From: Serinus canaria
Lineage: Eukaryota; Chordata; Aves; Passeriformes; Fringillidae
Reading direction: 5' to 3'
DNA: 64,000 nt
NCBI RefSeq assembly: GCF_022539315.1
Contig: NC_066343.1
Coordinates: forward strand, 39,010,706-39,074,705
The translations under genes were made by a program, and so were the position numbers. The notes beneath the pieces are model-generated. The model was not told the DNA's origin. It saw only the letters and a list, made by a program, of their open reading frames with translations, and made no database searches. Of the stretch, positions 1-12,700 are shown in pieces (the stretch's first letter is position 1; every line of letters begins with the position of its first letter).

Positions 1-699
1 AATTTTTTTTTTAGATTTTCTTTCTTTTTCTTTTTAAATACAAATTCACCCACATCATCAGACACAGACTGGTGATACTAGTAAAAGAATATAGTAACAG
101 AGTTGTTGCAGGTTACACATACCTCCATTGTGTTACACATACCTCCACCTGGCTGTAAAATAAATAAATGAATAAATGAAGGGCTGAGATTTCCCCCTTT
201 CACAGGGACATGGGCACATGTGACTCTCTCCAGATGCTGCTCCCCAAGAAGCACCACTATGACAGGATCCACTGCAAATGCACCTTCTGCTCTTCGCATT
301 GCTTCCCTGTCACCTTAATGGAACGGTGTAGTACTGTCTAAACTGCCTCTTACATACAGCTTAGATTCTTATCAATCAAACTTGAGTCTAAACTTGAGAA
401 TAAATTTCATTTCTTATCTTCTTCCTACCTACACTGACTTGAGAAATATTTTACTCCAGGAATTGCCTCAGGGGGTTTTGCTGCAGCAGGCAAAGAAATG
501 GTATTTATCTTAAGAAGTAGAAATGTTTGATCCAAAATCCTACACTATCTACATCTTCCCTTACTTACCTGATGAATAATCAAAATATTAAATGTGGTGG
601 CATTTAATGTAGCTATTTTGACTGTTCCTGGTTCAGCAGACTTCAGTCTCAGCTCATACAACCCACAATTCTGGAAGGTGTAAAACCAACTCTGCTTAC
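1..699 (-). other. NTRK2: NTRK2 intron after the transmembrane exon (5' part only)
   Basis: Sequence downstream, in gene sense, of exon 11. The first 131 bases (699-569) have no in-frame stop and end at a consensus CAG|GTAAGT donor. Beyond that it is AT-rich, with a poly-T run at 3-12. I find no candidate for the short truncated-T1 tail exon or for the Shc-site and kinase exons here, so the gene continues past position 1. Confidence 0.8.
569..699 (-). other. NTRK2: possible alternative 3' extension of exon 11 (second donor at 568)
   Basis: Reading through the normal donor gives the tail [20 protein letters not shown], then SAEPGTVKIATLNATTFNIL and IIHQ, up to a strong donor CAG|GTAAGT (568-563); unspliced, it stops seven codons later, a 51-residue tail. 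The extension shifts the outgoing phase from 1 to 0, so it would not join in frame to the normal next exon. It could encode a truncated, kinase-less form. Transcript support is unknown; it may be chance. Confidence 0.3.
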
Positions 700-799
700 C
701 TTTCATCCCAAACTTAGAATGTCTTCCAAACTTCAGAATAATGAGGGTTATCACTAAGCCCGTGCACACTAGTGCTGCAATTCCCACCACAACGTACAC
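700..799 (-). CDS. NTRK2: NTRK2 exon 11: transmembrane helix and first cytoplasmic residues
   Basis: A 100-bp exon. The acceptor TTTTTTTAG|G (801-800) and the donor AAAG|GTAAGCAG (699) flank residues 429-461: [20 protein letters not shown] then [13 protein letters not shown]. About 24 hydrophobic residues make the single membrane span, followed by the basic stop-transfer [11 protein letters not shown] that is shared by full-length and truncated TrkB forms. It ends in phase 1 for splicing to a cytoplasmic exon beyond the window. The frame stays open through the donor for another 51 codons (stop at 547-545), passing a second perfect donor at 568. Confidence 0.96.
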
Positions 800-3700
800 C
801 TAAAAAAAGAGAGGACACAAACAGACCTGTTTGCTTTGGTTTTGTGTCTTCAAAGACACCTAGCATACATTAATCCAGTTATGAAAAGAGATTAATTTCA
901 ACTGGGAAGCATTTGCACTGAGATCAAGAGTACAGAAAACAGACACTTGTTGAGGTTTCTTCTATTCTGCAGAGAACACAGATTCAGACACTTATGAGAA
1001 CTTTTTAATATCCTAAACATCCAAGGCAGATGGAGGGAGCGTACATCACCCTTGTCCCTTCCAGCAGAGTGTCTTGATACAAGAAAACACATAAGAGCAG
1101 CATATAGGAAGAAAGAATTTACTGTGGGGATGTTTGAATACTCGTATAAATTACCTCGAGTGACTCTGAAGGCTCCATCACTGGAAATACCAAAACCAGA
1201 GAGAGACACAACCATAAAGAACCATACTGGCCCTGCTTTAATCATGAAAGCTTGGACCAGATGACTTCCACAGGTCCCACCTTTACCACTGTGGCAGTTC
1301 AATGACTCTGCTATCAGATGAGACAGGACTGTCTTGGATCCTTCCAATCTTTAGCACATTGTCCCAGTCACAGCCTGATCTCTCATGAACTCACACTCTC
1401 CTCTGCTTGCTGCTTTACAGAGTCACTGATGGAGGGAGGCTGCAATGTCAATCAGGCTGGTAACCCACTATCAGTTTCCAGCATTTCAGTTCAGGACAGC
1501 ATGAGAGGAAAGGCAGCAAATTAGGAAGCCTATCAGTACAGCCACTTGTAGTAAAATCTATCAAAAGGCATTTAATCAAAAACTTATATGAAATCATGTC
1601 TTAAAACATACAGTTAGATTTTGAAAATTCATTGCAGCATATCACCTCTCTAACACGGAGGTGATTCCAGGATGTAAATTCAACCAACGATCTTCAAAGG
1701 AGGTCTTTGTTTTGTAAATGAAGATTTGCTCTCCTTGACTAAAAATTAGATGCAAATTCTTAGGCTAAAAAAATGAAAGTTTCGTTTTTCAGAAAAGCAA
1801 GGCACAAACCAGATGTTTTACTTGAAATGAAAAGTGATTCACTCATTTAAAACAAAAGGGGGGAAGGACAAGAGAGGGGAGCACTGATTTTATTTTTCTT
1901 CTTTTTTTTTTTCCTGAGTTTTGATTGCAACACAGTAATAGCTATCATTTTCTTACAGGCCAGAGTCTTATTATAGTGTCTGCAATTTTGTAAGTTGTAT
2001 AGCCAAATAGTCCACAAATATCACATATCAGGAAACAATGCATATACTTACAGTGATGCTATCTTCATTCTCTTTGTTGGAAACATCCGTTGAAGTGATT
2101 TGATTACTGTTATTTGTGGCATCTCCAAGATCATTAGGTGTGGTTTCATACTCTTAAGAAAGGAAAAAGTGTTGCTTTTATAACTTCATAACTTTGATGG
2201 GGAAATGGTTTTCTATATTATTTCTGCTCTGTATCATTGCAAGGCCACTATCAGCTTTAGGAATTTAAGCTCTTTGCACACAACTCATAATTGTTAAAGA
2301 AGCCAAAATGTTTTGGGAGGAATCACTGTGGCAGGTAAGTGAACAAATATGCTGAGACTGACTAATATGAAAAAAAAAAAACAAGCAATCTACATCATCA
2401 TGTGTATCCCTACTGGAAACACTAGAGTTAAATGAGAACTTCATCCACAGAGCTATTTTTATGTGCTTCTGACTTCCCATTAAAAATGAAAGACTGCCCT
2501 CTACACTGAACTTCACCAGCCTCGTATTCAGTCAAATATAGGACAGTCTTAGAAAATAGCTTGAGCACTTTTGTTTTGCTGAAAAGAGCTTGGCAGATGG
2601 GTTTCAAGCTATCTTACCAATATAAAATGTGAAATAGCTGTTTTAATTTGTTTAACAAACAATTTTAAAAATATATGTTATATGCACAGAGGTTACAGTT
2701 TAACATTGCTATCATACTGATAAACCTTTAACAATTAAGGTGCCTGAGATGATATGAAGAAATTTGATTGATTTATCAAAATAATTACACTGATGTGGCT
2801 GCAAGGACAAAACCAGAACTATTCCATGCAAAGACTGATCATGACTCAATTATTTATAAGAACTTCAAAATAAAACACAGATATTCAAAATAAAACACAG
2901 AGTCCATGATCTCCTGAAAAAATTATTCAAATGAGAGAAAAACAGTAAAATGTTATATATATGAAGTTAAGATAAACATGCATTAAAATATAATTTTAAA
3001 ATGCATTTATTTAATTATTACATCTGGGAACACACAGAGCACTTTCATTTCATGACTGTAATGTATGCAGATGAAAGAAACAAAGGGCAATAACCGCACT
3101 TATTATAAAATACACCTTCAGCATCGTAATTTAAATTTGCAATTAAATAGGTATTTCTTTACATGTTTTGATTAAAATCAGTGCCATAAGCCTGCAGATG
3201 AAATCTTAAATGTGAATTTGAAAAAGCTCTCGCTAACTACAGCGGTACGAGCATTTCTGAGCATGGAGCTCCAGCTGAGCAGTAACAGGGAGGGCTTGCA
3301 CCTAAGCACTATTCTCCTTTAGCTCCCAAGGCCAATTTGGAGAGCTCAGCTGGCAGTGTTAGTAAGAACTTGCATTGGGCTTTTGATCTTCAGGCATGCA
3401 AGGACACATTTGCTTTCTGCAAAGCACTTGAAGGCTGCAGATTTTTTTTTTTGGTACAGGAAGCTGTCAGCTACCTCTGGCACCAGTGCTACAGTCAGCA
3501 CAGTCAGGATGTCTAAACAACTCACATAGTCTATTTTGGCTCTAAACTTTGCATGCCAAAGGACAGGACTCTTTCAAGACAAAATAGGTATTAAATACAC
3601 AGAGCTTTCAAGAGAAAAAAAAATAAATTTCCTGATCTTTTACCATTTGAATTCTTCAACTTTGCACTGCATCTCTGTGTGTGTAGCTTACCATGCAGCA

Positions 3701-6700
3701 AGGTTAGAGCACCAGCAACAGGAGAATGAACAGCATTCCTTGCTCATCCAGGTAGCACAATAGCTGCCTGAATGGCTCACCTGCACAAGCAGCCTGGATT
3801 TTCAGACCAGGCTCTGTGCTGACCCTCTGTCACTGTGAGTGCATCCTTTGCTAGACAAGAGGAGGAGACTTCTAATTCATTATATGCAGGCAAAGCCTGC
3901 TTTATAACAGGTACTTCAGCCTAAAAAATTTGGGCTTCCTTTACAATTAGCTGGGAAAATTTTCACAAAGATGGTTTCCGCCAACCATCTATTTACTATT
4001 GTTTTATAAGTCTAACATATAAAACAAATATTTAGAGCCTTTGCTGCTCTGACTTTGTGAAACAAACTTTGAAGAAGGAAATTTTTTGCTCCCAATTTCA
4101 CTTGTAAATAACAGCTGATGCTATTTGTAGTTCTGTTTATGCTCAAGCCTGTTCTAAACTACTGGAAATCACACCCTGGAGGACTAATGAGAACCACAGG
4201 TCTGGTCTATGAATCCTCTGGATGCCCTTCTATATGAAAATGGCCAAGAGCTAAGGTAGTCTATATTGGTATACTGGTGGTATGCTGACATTGCTTGCTG
4301 TCTAACTGTGAATCATTTGCATTTGAGGTATTGCCATATCTTCAAAGCTTCTTGAAATGGGTAAATCCAGCAAGGAAAATACACGTGACAGCTATCCAGC
4401 ACAAGCCAGACGATTTGAGTTGAACAAATTCCTGTTCACTTCACTATGAAATCTTGACACAGACACTGAGCACTCCTACAGACAGGATAACGCCTTTTGA
4501 CTCATGCTAGCTAAGTCTCATATTGCTCTAGGGCCAGGTTCTCTGGTGCTCTGTACCTCATGCAGCCACCAGTGACTAATAACAGCTGTGGTGATTTGTA
4601 GCTGAGGCTGGCCAGTATTTTACAGCCATCTCACAAACAAGGTGCATGGCAGCTGGGATAGACACAACAGCACAGTCACATCAGCACCAGGGGGTCACTC
4701 TTGCACAGTCGTTCTGGGATTTGGCAGGTATGGGGCAGGTTGTCTCTCTCATGCTCACAACCATGTTAGAAGAGGCACCATGGCATGAAAATAAGAACTC
4801 AGAGCCAAAGGAGCTGGCTTTGCACTCAATGTCCTGCTCAGACCCATGTGAGTCAGTTAATTTCTCTCAGTTAATTTCCAGACGGTGTCAGGACAGCATT
4901 CTCTCTTTGTCTGTTCCAAGAGGTGCTGCAGAGGTGAACTAGACGCACAAGTGACTGCTCCATGCTTGCAGCAAGCAGTGCCTCATGCAGGCAGGACTCC
5001 CCTTGGCAAACTCAATGTCATGCAGCCTGATGTCACCTTATCAGATCTTCTGATTTCTGTTGTGTATTCAAAATACTTAACAAAAAACATTTGGAAATCG
5101 CCTCACATCACAAGGACAGCAGTTCCAAACAGCAGAAAGAGCAGCCAGAAATAAAGACGAAGGCCGCCATCACCAGGACTAGGTCTTGCAGGCTGTGATC
5201 TGCTAGCAAAACTCAAAGTACCCACACCTCAGCAAATACCCACCCAAGTCAGTGAAAGCACAGCACACACATGGCTAAAGCCATACACAGGCATCAGTGC
5301 TGTGATAAAAAGCTCAGAATCAAAATATTCATGCATACACCTTATATAATACAACACATAAGAAATTGTGCAAACCATTGCCACTTTCCCACCCCCAACC
5401 CTCCCTTCTAAAAAAAAAAAATATTTTGGAAAGAGAGGGAGGGAAAGCTATCCTTTGGAGTTTCTAAGCATTTGAAGTCAAATTGATGCTTCAATTGCAC
5501 ATTTGCTGAAGTTTAATGACGTGGAATGGAATCAAAGCAATAACATTTAGATCAGCTTTAGGTAACCTGAGTCATGGGCTATCTCATCCAAATAAAAAGT
5601 ACTCCAAACAGGATCCAGCTTCAAACTGTTTGTGTAAGATGAACTTTTCTACTCACCAGAAGTATACCAGAAATATTTTTGAAAACCAGACAGTTGCTTT
5701 TCATTTTGTGCTTCTATTTCAGTGCATACTGGCTTTCACTTGGTACATTTTGCCTAACTAAAAAACTAATGTGAACACTGTGTCATCAAAATCTCCTGGC
5801 ACACACTCAGCTACCACTGAATTGATGGTCTGCTTATGCAAGAGAGATTAAGGGAAGGTACAAATGAGCAGACAGAGCAAAATAAATTGCCTACAGGAAA
5901 ACTTACTTGCGCCAACTTCATTTCTAAGTGGGATTTAGGGGTACATTTTTGGAGGCAAAACAAGTATGGAATCATCCCTGAAAAAATAAATTAAGTTGTA
6001 TAAAGAGAAATCACAAACTCTCTTTCCTCCAAGAAATGCCTCCAAAAGGTTCACAAAATCTCATGTCTGTGAACTACATCACACAGCTGTCATCCTACAG
6101 GATCAACTGCACCCATTTGTAGCAGTGGATTTATGCTTCTCCTAATGTGAATCAAAAGCAGCATCGTAAGTAAAACATCATATTGTCATCATATATGTTA
6201 AATATAAAGCTGGAGAACCAAAACTGCAAAGTACCTTTTAGAGCTGTATTATTCTATGTGACATTTAAATTTAACTGAGCCTAACATTTGAACTTTTAAT
6301 GTTTCAGTTCCTTCATTTCTGTTATTAAAAGAAAAGAAAATCAAATATATACCATAAACGTCTGGATCCAAAATTGGGCCATTACCTGTACATGGAAAAG
6401 AGAAAAAAAAAAGAAAGAAAAGCTTTGTAAATAAATTGCAGATGATAGAAGAATAAAAATTTCTTTACAAGTAGTTTTAAGAGTTGACTTTATTTGCCAT
6501 AGAGATCATAAGTATCTACATAAATGCAAATCAACATCAATTACTGCAGTCTGTTAATTACATTTACAACCATCTTAGAGTTATTCCAAAGGTTAATATT
6601 TTGCTTCATGTCATGTGTGCACGCAGCACTAACTCTGGCAGGGACAAGCATTATTTCACAACTGGGCAAAATCCTACTTCTACTTTCCACTATTAATACA

Positions 6701-6701
6701 T

Positions 6702-6765
<64 letters not shown>

Positions 6766-9700
6766 AAGGAGTGCAGCAATAACTATTCCTGTTGAAAAAC
6801 AATCACTGATTATTACCTGATAAAAAAATTATGCTATTGGATCATTGTGAGAGCAAACCACTTTGAACTGTGAGCTGGCAAGTTAAAGGCTACAGGCAGG
6901 AATGGCCTAAGCAGCACCATTTGATTCACTCTGTAAAAGGATGCTTCCAAGAAGCCAGCTGCACAGCTGATACACAGACAGAACTCTTACTGAAAGAGTC
7001 AGATGTCTCAGAAACCAGACTTTACACAAGCAAATGGATACCTGTCTGGTCTACAGTTCTCTAAATTTTACTAGTTCCTGTTTGCAGTTTTTTCTCATTA
7101 CTTATTGCCTGTGTGTAAGGTTTAGCACATAAGTGAGTGAAATGCACAGAACAGCCACAGAAATCAGTGAACTGTTATTCATGTTTTGCAAGACAGCTGG
7201 GTTGTGTTTGAACATACCCATTCATTCTGATCTATAATGTACCTCTAGCATAGTTTAGGTAGTAGGCTTATAGTTGTCTTGTCCACATTTTTTTCTCTCT
7301 ACTTTTGCAGGCTTGGAATTAACAAATAACTTAAATCTCTAAAGTTTAATACAACTTCAATAAACGCAATTCTGTTTATACTACCACACAGTAAATCCAG
7401 CATTGCACAGGCATAATGCCACAGTGAAGTAAGAGCAGAACACCATTGTTAAAAGCACAAGAAACTGCTGAAAATACAAGTTGCAACCTATCTGTAGAAT
7501 GGAAGCAGAAAATTAGGCTTATTTTTAAATGCATTTGAAGATATCCCAGTATCTGGGGATATATGTCAATGGATCCCATGAAAACTGTCATGTCAATTTC
7601 CAGAAATAAATAACCAGTAAAGAAAGCCTGACTATCTATCCTCAAGTAATCTGACCAGCGATTTTTGTCCACAAAAGTTCATGGATTCAGTTTTCCAAGT
7701 GTAGAACATCCAGCTGCAGAAAAACAGCATTTCTAACTCACCTTCTGTAATCTGAAGCGGAAAAAAACCCCAAGCAAGCAAAAAACTCCCAGTCCTTTAT
7801 TTATGAGTTAAATGTCAAAATTTTGTTTCTATTCACTGGAATTGGGATAAACTAAGAAGGTTAGTATAACCCTTAACTCCTCCCAGACATATAAAATAAG
7901 AAGTCATCAATTCCCTTCAAATATCTTTTATTTGACTAAACACTTCAAATAAAACTACAAAAATCAGGATGGGGGACAACCCCCAAATTTTGGATTAGTA
8001 TTACTTTTTCTATTTAGCACATAGAAACATACCAATTTAATTATCAGTTGGAAGTTACTTTAACATTAAACTTCACCACAGTCCTTTTGAACATTTACAC
8101 ACAATTATTTTCAAGGGCAAGTACAGAATGACACCTTTGTTTTGGCCTCCATTAGAAGAGGTTGTTGAGTAAATGAACTATCAAAAGCCTTGTCCTATTC
8201 ACTCATCTTTATAAACTACATCAACTACATTTGGATTGTTTGCTTCTTTCTTCACAAATTTGGCATTTCCAAAATAAAGCAGCAGCAAGAGATTCAATCG
8301 AAAAACATACTTCTGCAAAAAACATCTTACGCTGCACAAGCAATACGCTACTTCTAAGGCATATTTAGCATATTCTTTTACTTTGACAAGATATATGTGA
8401 CTTGGACTCATCCAACTGAATTTTAATGTAGAGAGTTAGTCGATGGATAAACTTAATTAAAAATATCTGCTATTGGTAAAAATGTCTCCCACATTCACTA
8501 GCCATTTTGGATAAGGTTCTATGAGAACAGCCTCCAGAATAAACCAGGACCATTTTGTGCTTACTGTTCACAGCAGTTAGTCTCAAATAATCAAGTCACT
8601 CTCAGCAAAAATTGGAAACCAAGAATTTTGCAGACTAAAGATAGTTAAAAACTCAGCTAGTAAAACATGAAATTCATTCTTCCACATCTTCACATTTTAA
8701 ATAAATTCTTAATTTACAACATTAACTTGGGTATCATTAGCACAACCAAAATCCAACTATGGTGCATGGTTTCCTCTCTTTCAGGCCTGCAACCTCAGAC
8801 CAATGAAACAGTCCTTCAAGAAGCATGCTGAAAGTTAGGATCATCTTAGCACAAATTACATCAACATCATGTTTGATCCAACTCTGAAACTGGACTATTA
8901 CACTATTGAGGTGGAACATGCTTCAGACATATACATTTACTTTGGATAGGCAAGTGGATTATAGGTGAGGGGATTTTTAAATTTTCTTTTTCTTTTTTCC
9001 TTTTCATCTTCTGAGCATTTGTTCAGGTGATGCAATAACCAGAGAATCAGTTTAAAGCTCAGTGAGTATACCCCACCCCATGAAACATCAGGACTGGTAT
9101 TTAATTCAGTCATGAAGATACGAAAATGAACATAATGCCAGGGTGTGGGCCTTAATCTTTATGCTTCAGTGTACAATATGTGGGCCAAAAGAAGAAACTA
9201 CACAGTAATGACAGCACTGAAAGAGCCTTTTAAGGATCTGAAAAAGCCTGACAGTGCTTTAAATAGAAATAGTATAGAACAAAAATGTAATATGATGCAT
9301 TTGCTTTTGTGTGAGCTTCAGTGGAGGAGACAACAATGTTGTGATGTTTTCTGAAGCTCAGTTTCATGATTCTTACAGGAGAAAACTAAAAACAGTATTG
9401 AGGAGGCTAAGTAGCTAAGCCATTTCGCCTGTTGTTAATTTTTAAGACTGGTTTGGTGCCATCCACTATGCATGAACTAATTTCTGATGCAGTTACATCC
9501 TGTCTATACATAGTCCCATTTCCTCTATACTCTTCTTGTGAAGCTTACTCCACCACAGACCTTGGGGAATTCTTAAAGAATACAGCACAGTTTATATTGG
9601 TAGACTTACATTCTATACAAATATAAAAGGGATGGAACAAATAAATCATGTTTTCTTTCTAAATTAGAGGATAGCTACAGTTCTATTTTCTGTGGACAGA

Positions 9701-12700
9701 AGCATAAATGAAAAACAGGATAGGAAAAGGATTTGGATCAAAGACCAAAAAAATTACAAAATCACCCAATGTATTAGAGGTAGCTGATGCTCTGTTAGGA
9801 AATGAAGCTGGGTTCATATTAAATAATCAGGGTGTATGAAAACATCCACTGTACACAGAACATCCATGAAGTGAGCAGTTTTGCTGAACAATAAAAATGC
9901 AGTACTAGGGGACAGCAGTAGCTGAAACCATGGCATGTTTCTGTAATGAGTCATTTTAAGAAAGAACTTCAGGGAAAAAAGAGGGGAGGAGCAGTGAGCA
10001 CAGCAGGAGTAAATAAAGCCTGCCTTTATTAGCTCTTCATCTTCTCCTAAGGATGGGAAAGTAAAAGACCTGCAATCTCTCTCCCCATTTCAGCAAACTG
10101 AGCTGAAAGGGTAAAAATGAAATACTGACCATATTTTTGTGGTCTGTGGCCTGAGATGTAGGAAGAGAATTTAAATATTCGCCATTTTTTCTTTTCCATC
10201 AGATAACATTACAGAGCACTTCCGTTTTACAAAAGAATAAAAGCAACTATTTATATCACATGGTCAAAAAGCCAAAGATACACACTGTCTCATATTTTGA
10301 GGTATTCTTACACATGCTCCATTATGCTTGCACATACAGTGACTGTATTACAGCCACTTCATGTATGGCTCTGAAGATGTGAGAAAATATTAAACCACAG
10401 TGAACATCAACCACTTACAGAGGTCCCTGCAATTCAGTGAGCTAGTCCACCTTGAGCCTGACCACATAGTATTTAGAAAGGGTGAGGAGTAATCTTTAGA
10501 GCAACTGAAGTTGCAACCACCTTGAATGCTGATATCCCTAGCAAGGTAGGTGCCCAGCTGCCACCTGGACAAATGGCAACTGGACACCAAATATGCCTGT
10601 TAAGACCTGAGACCATATTCATCCTCCTCCTGGGCTAGTTGTTTTTTCTCCAGTTCCCTCTAGTCCCAAAACAACATACTATCATGAACTCACATATCTG
10701 TACTATCAATTTTGCAGCAAGGCACTAGATACTACACAAGCATCCTCCACATCCTTGAACACACTACCTAGTTCCATTCATATGCAGTACAGCAAGTTAA
10801 AGAGCGGCTGAATTAGAACTCATTGCTTTTCAGGATAAGAACTGACACTTGAGAAAACTTCAGAAACAGCAACTTTCTCTTAGCCTTGGCTGGCAGGGAG
10901 GATGGTTACTCAAAGGGAAATTTACTGAGCACTGGTGTAACTTCCCTTCAGAAGCAATAAACAAGAAGAAAATGCTCAAGAAATACATTATTTTACAAGT
11001 AATATTGAAGACATTCATTCAGAGAAAAAAAAAGTTCTATAAAAACCTTCCTCCAAAATAATTAAAATGGCCAAAAGCACTATTTCACCACTTTCGACAA
11101 TTTGCAATTGCTAGTATTAAATTAAAAAAAAAAACTACACTCACCATCTCCAGGCACTGACATGAAATGAGCATCAACCCGTTTTTCATCCTCTCCATAA
11201 TCGTTCTTTGCCAGTAAGGTATAAGCACCATTATTCAGGTGTGTAGGATTGTCCAGCTGAAGGCAGCCATGGTATTCACTTTGATTGATAACATGTATTT
11301 TAGTACAGATGTATTCAGACTCATTCAGCACAGCTCCTTCGTAGAACCACTGCAATGTGGGCTTAGGGTTCCCTTTCACAGTGAATGGAATACACCAGTG
11401 GTGGTCCGGAGTCGGAGACTCAATGAATGTGATATTTGGTGCAACTATATTGGAAAAAAGAGTGAAGAACATCAGAATATTCTGAATGTGTCTCCTTCCT
11501 CCCTTCCCTCCCTCCTTCCCAAGTTCTCCTGGAAGTACTTTTCATTCATCAGTACAAAAGTAGATTACTAGCTGGAATGGAACCTATTGGAAGGATACTC
11601 ACACAGGAACATACCTGCTCTGTCTAGAGCATTATGCTGAACTGAACTGAAGCTGACCTTTAGAAAGAAATAAAACAAACTAGTTCCAAAGACTGAAAAT
11701 GTGTTAAATCACTTAAAACATGAAAGGTGTGGGACCTTCAGTTAGTGGATCACTTAGAAGGAGGAGAAAGACATTTTAGTTTTACTCTGATCAAAAGACA
11801 GTGCACAAGTGTGCTGAAGGAAAACAGCAGTATTGAGCAGTATTCAAAGTATTTAAAATTGGCCAAAAGCAAGTACTACTGGAAAGACACTTAGCTAAGA
11901 ATCCAGATTTACAGATTATTTTCTTAACAGAATCAAAGACAAAACAGATTACTTAATTCTCTGGATTATTCTGTCAGGGAAAAAAAATTCTTTACTATAC
12001 ATATTCCTTGTTCAAACCTGCTATATGCCTCAAGTTTACAGACCTCTTCTGTCTCCCTCAAGAGATTATTCCAACACTTTGCCCATTATTTTCCTTTATA
12101 TTTATTCTTAACTAAATCAAATTTCTTCACGTTATACTCCCTTTTATCAGCCATAACAGTGCCAAGCTCAGAATCTCATTTACACTCTTTAAACATTTCC
12201 AGTTTATGTTAATTCCCATAGTTATTAGATATCCAATTTCAACCTACAAACCTACGTTTACAGTGTTTTTTTTCTAGTTTATTCTGTCATAAGCACATGC
12301 TGAGCAAAATTTGCCATCTACAGAATGTTCCATTCCCATCTTCGATTAAACAGAGAGTTGCAACTTGTGAACACATGCTGTATAGCTCATGTGAAATGAA
12401 TTCAGCCTGGAGCTCAGATCTAAGAAACCAGTGCTTCTCTATACTATATGCCCTTCTCCCTTCCTTGGCCCTGAGAAGTAAGTGTACTATTCAAAGCTAT
12501 GACAAATAAATTTACATCTGGCCAAACAAACATTGAACAAAGTTGTTGTTGTTTTATGTAGTAAGAACATAAACATGTGTAGTCTTGTATAATTCTGCTA
12601 GCCTTTGCAAGTCACACTTTGCAATTGCTAAGAGAGTGTGCATGTACATACACACCATTACAAACCTTCCCACACTGACAGTGCCATTCAGTACTCAGCA

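Noticed and set aside
1..540. Possible truncated-T1 tail exon or kinase exons of NTRK2
   Set aside because: No frame on the minus strand gives the short T1 tail or a Shc-site/kinase segment with splice signals; these must lie outside the window.
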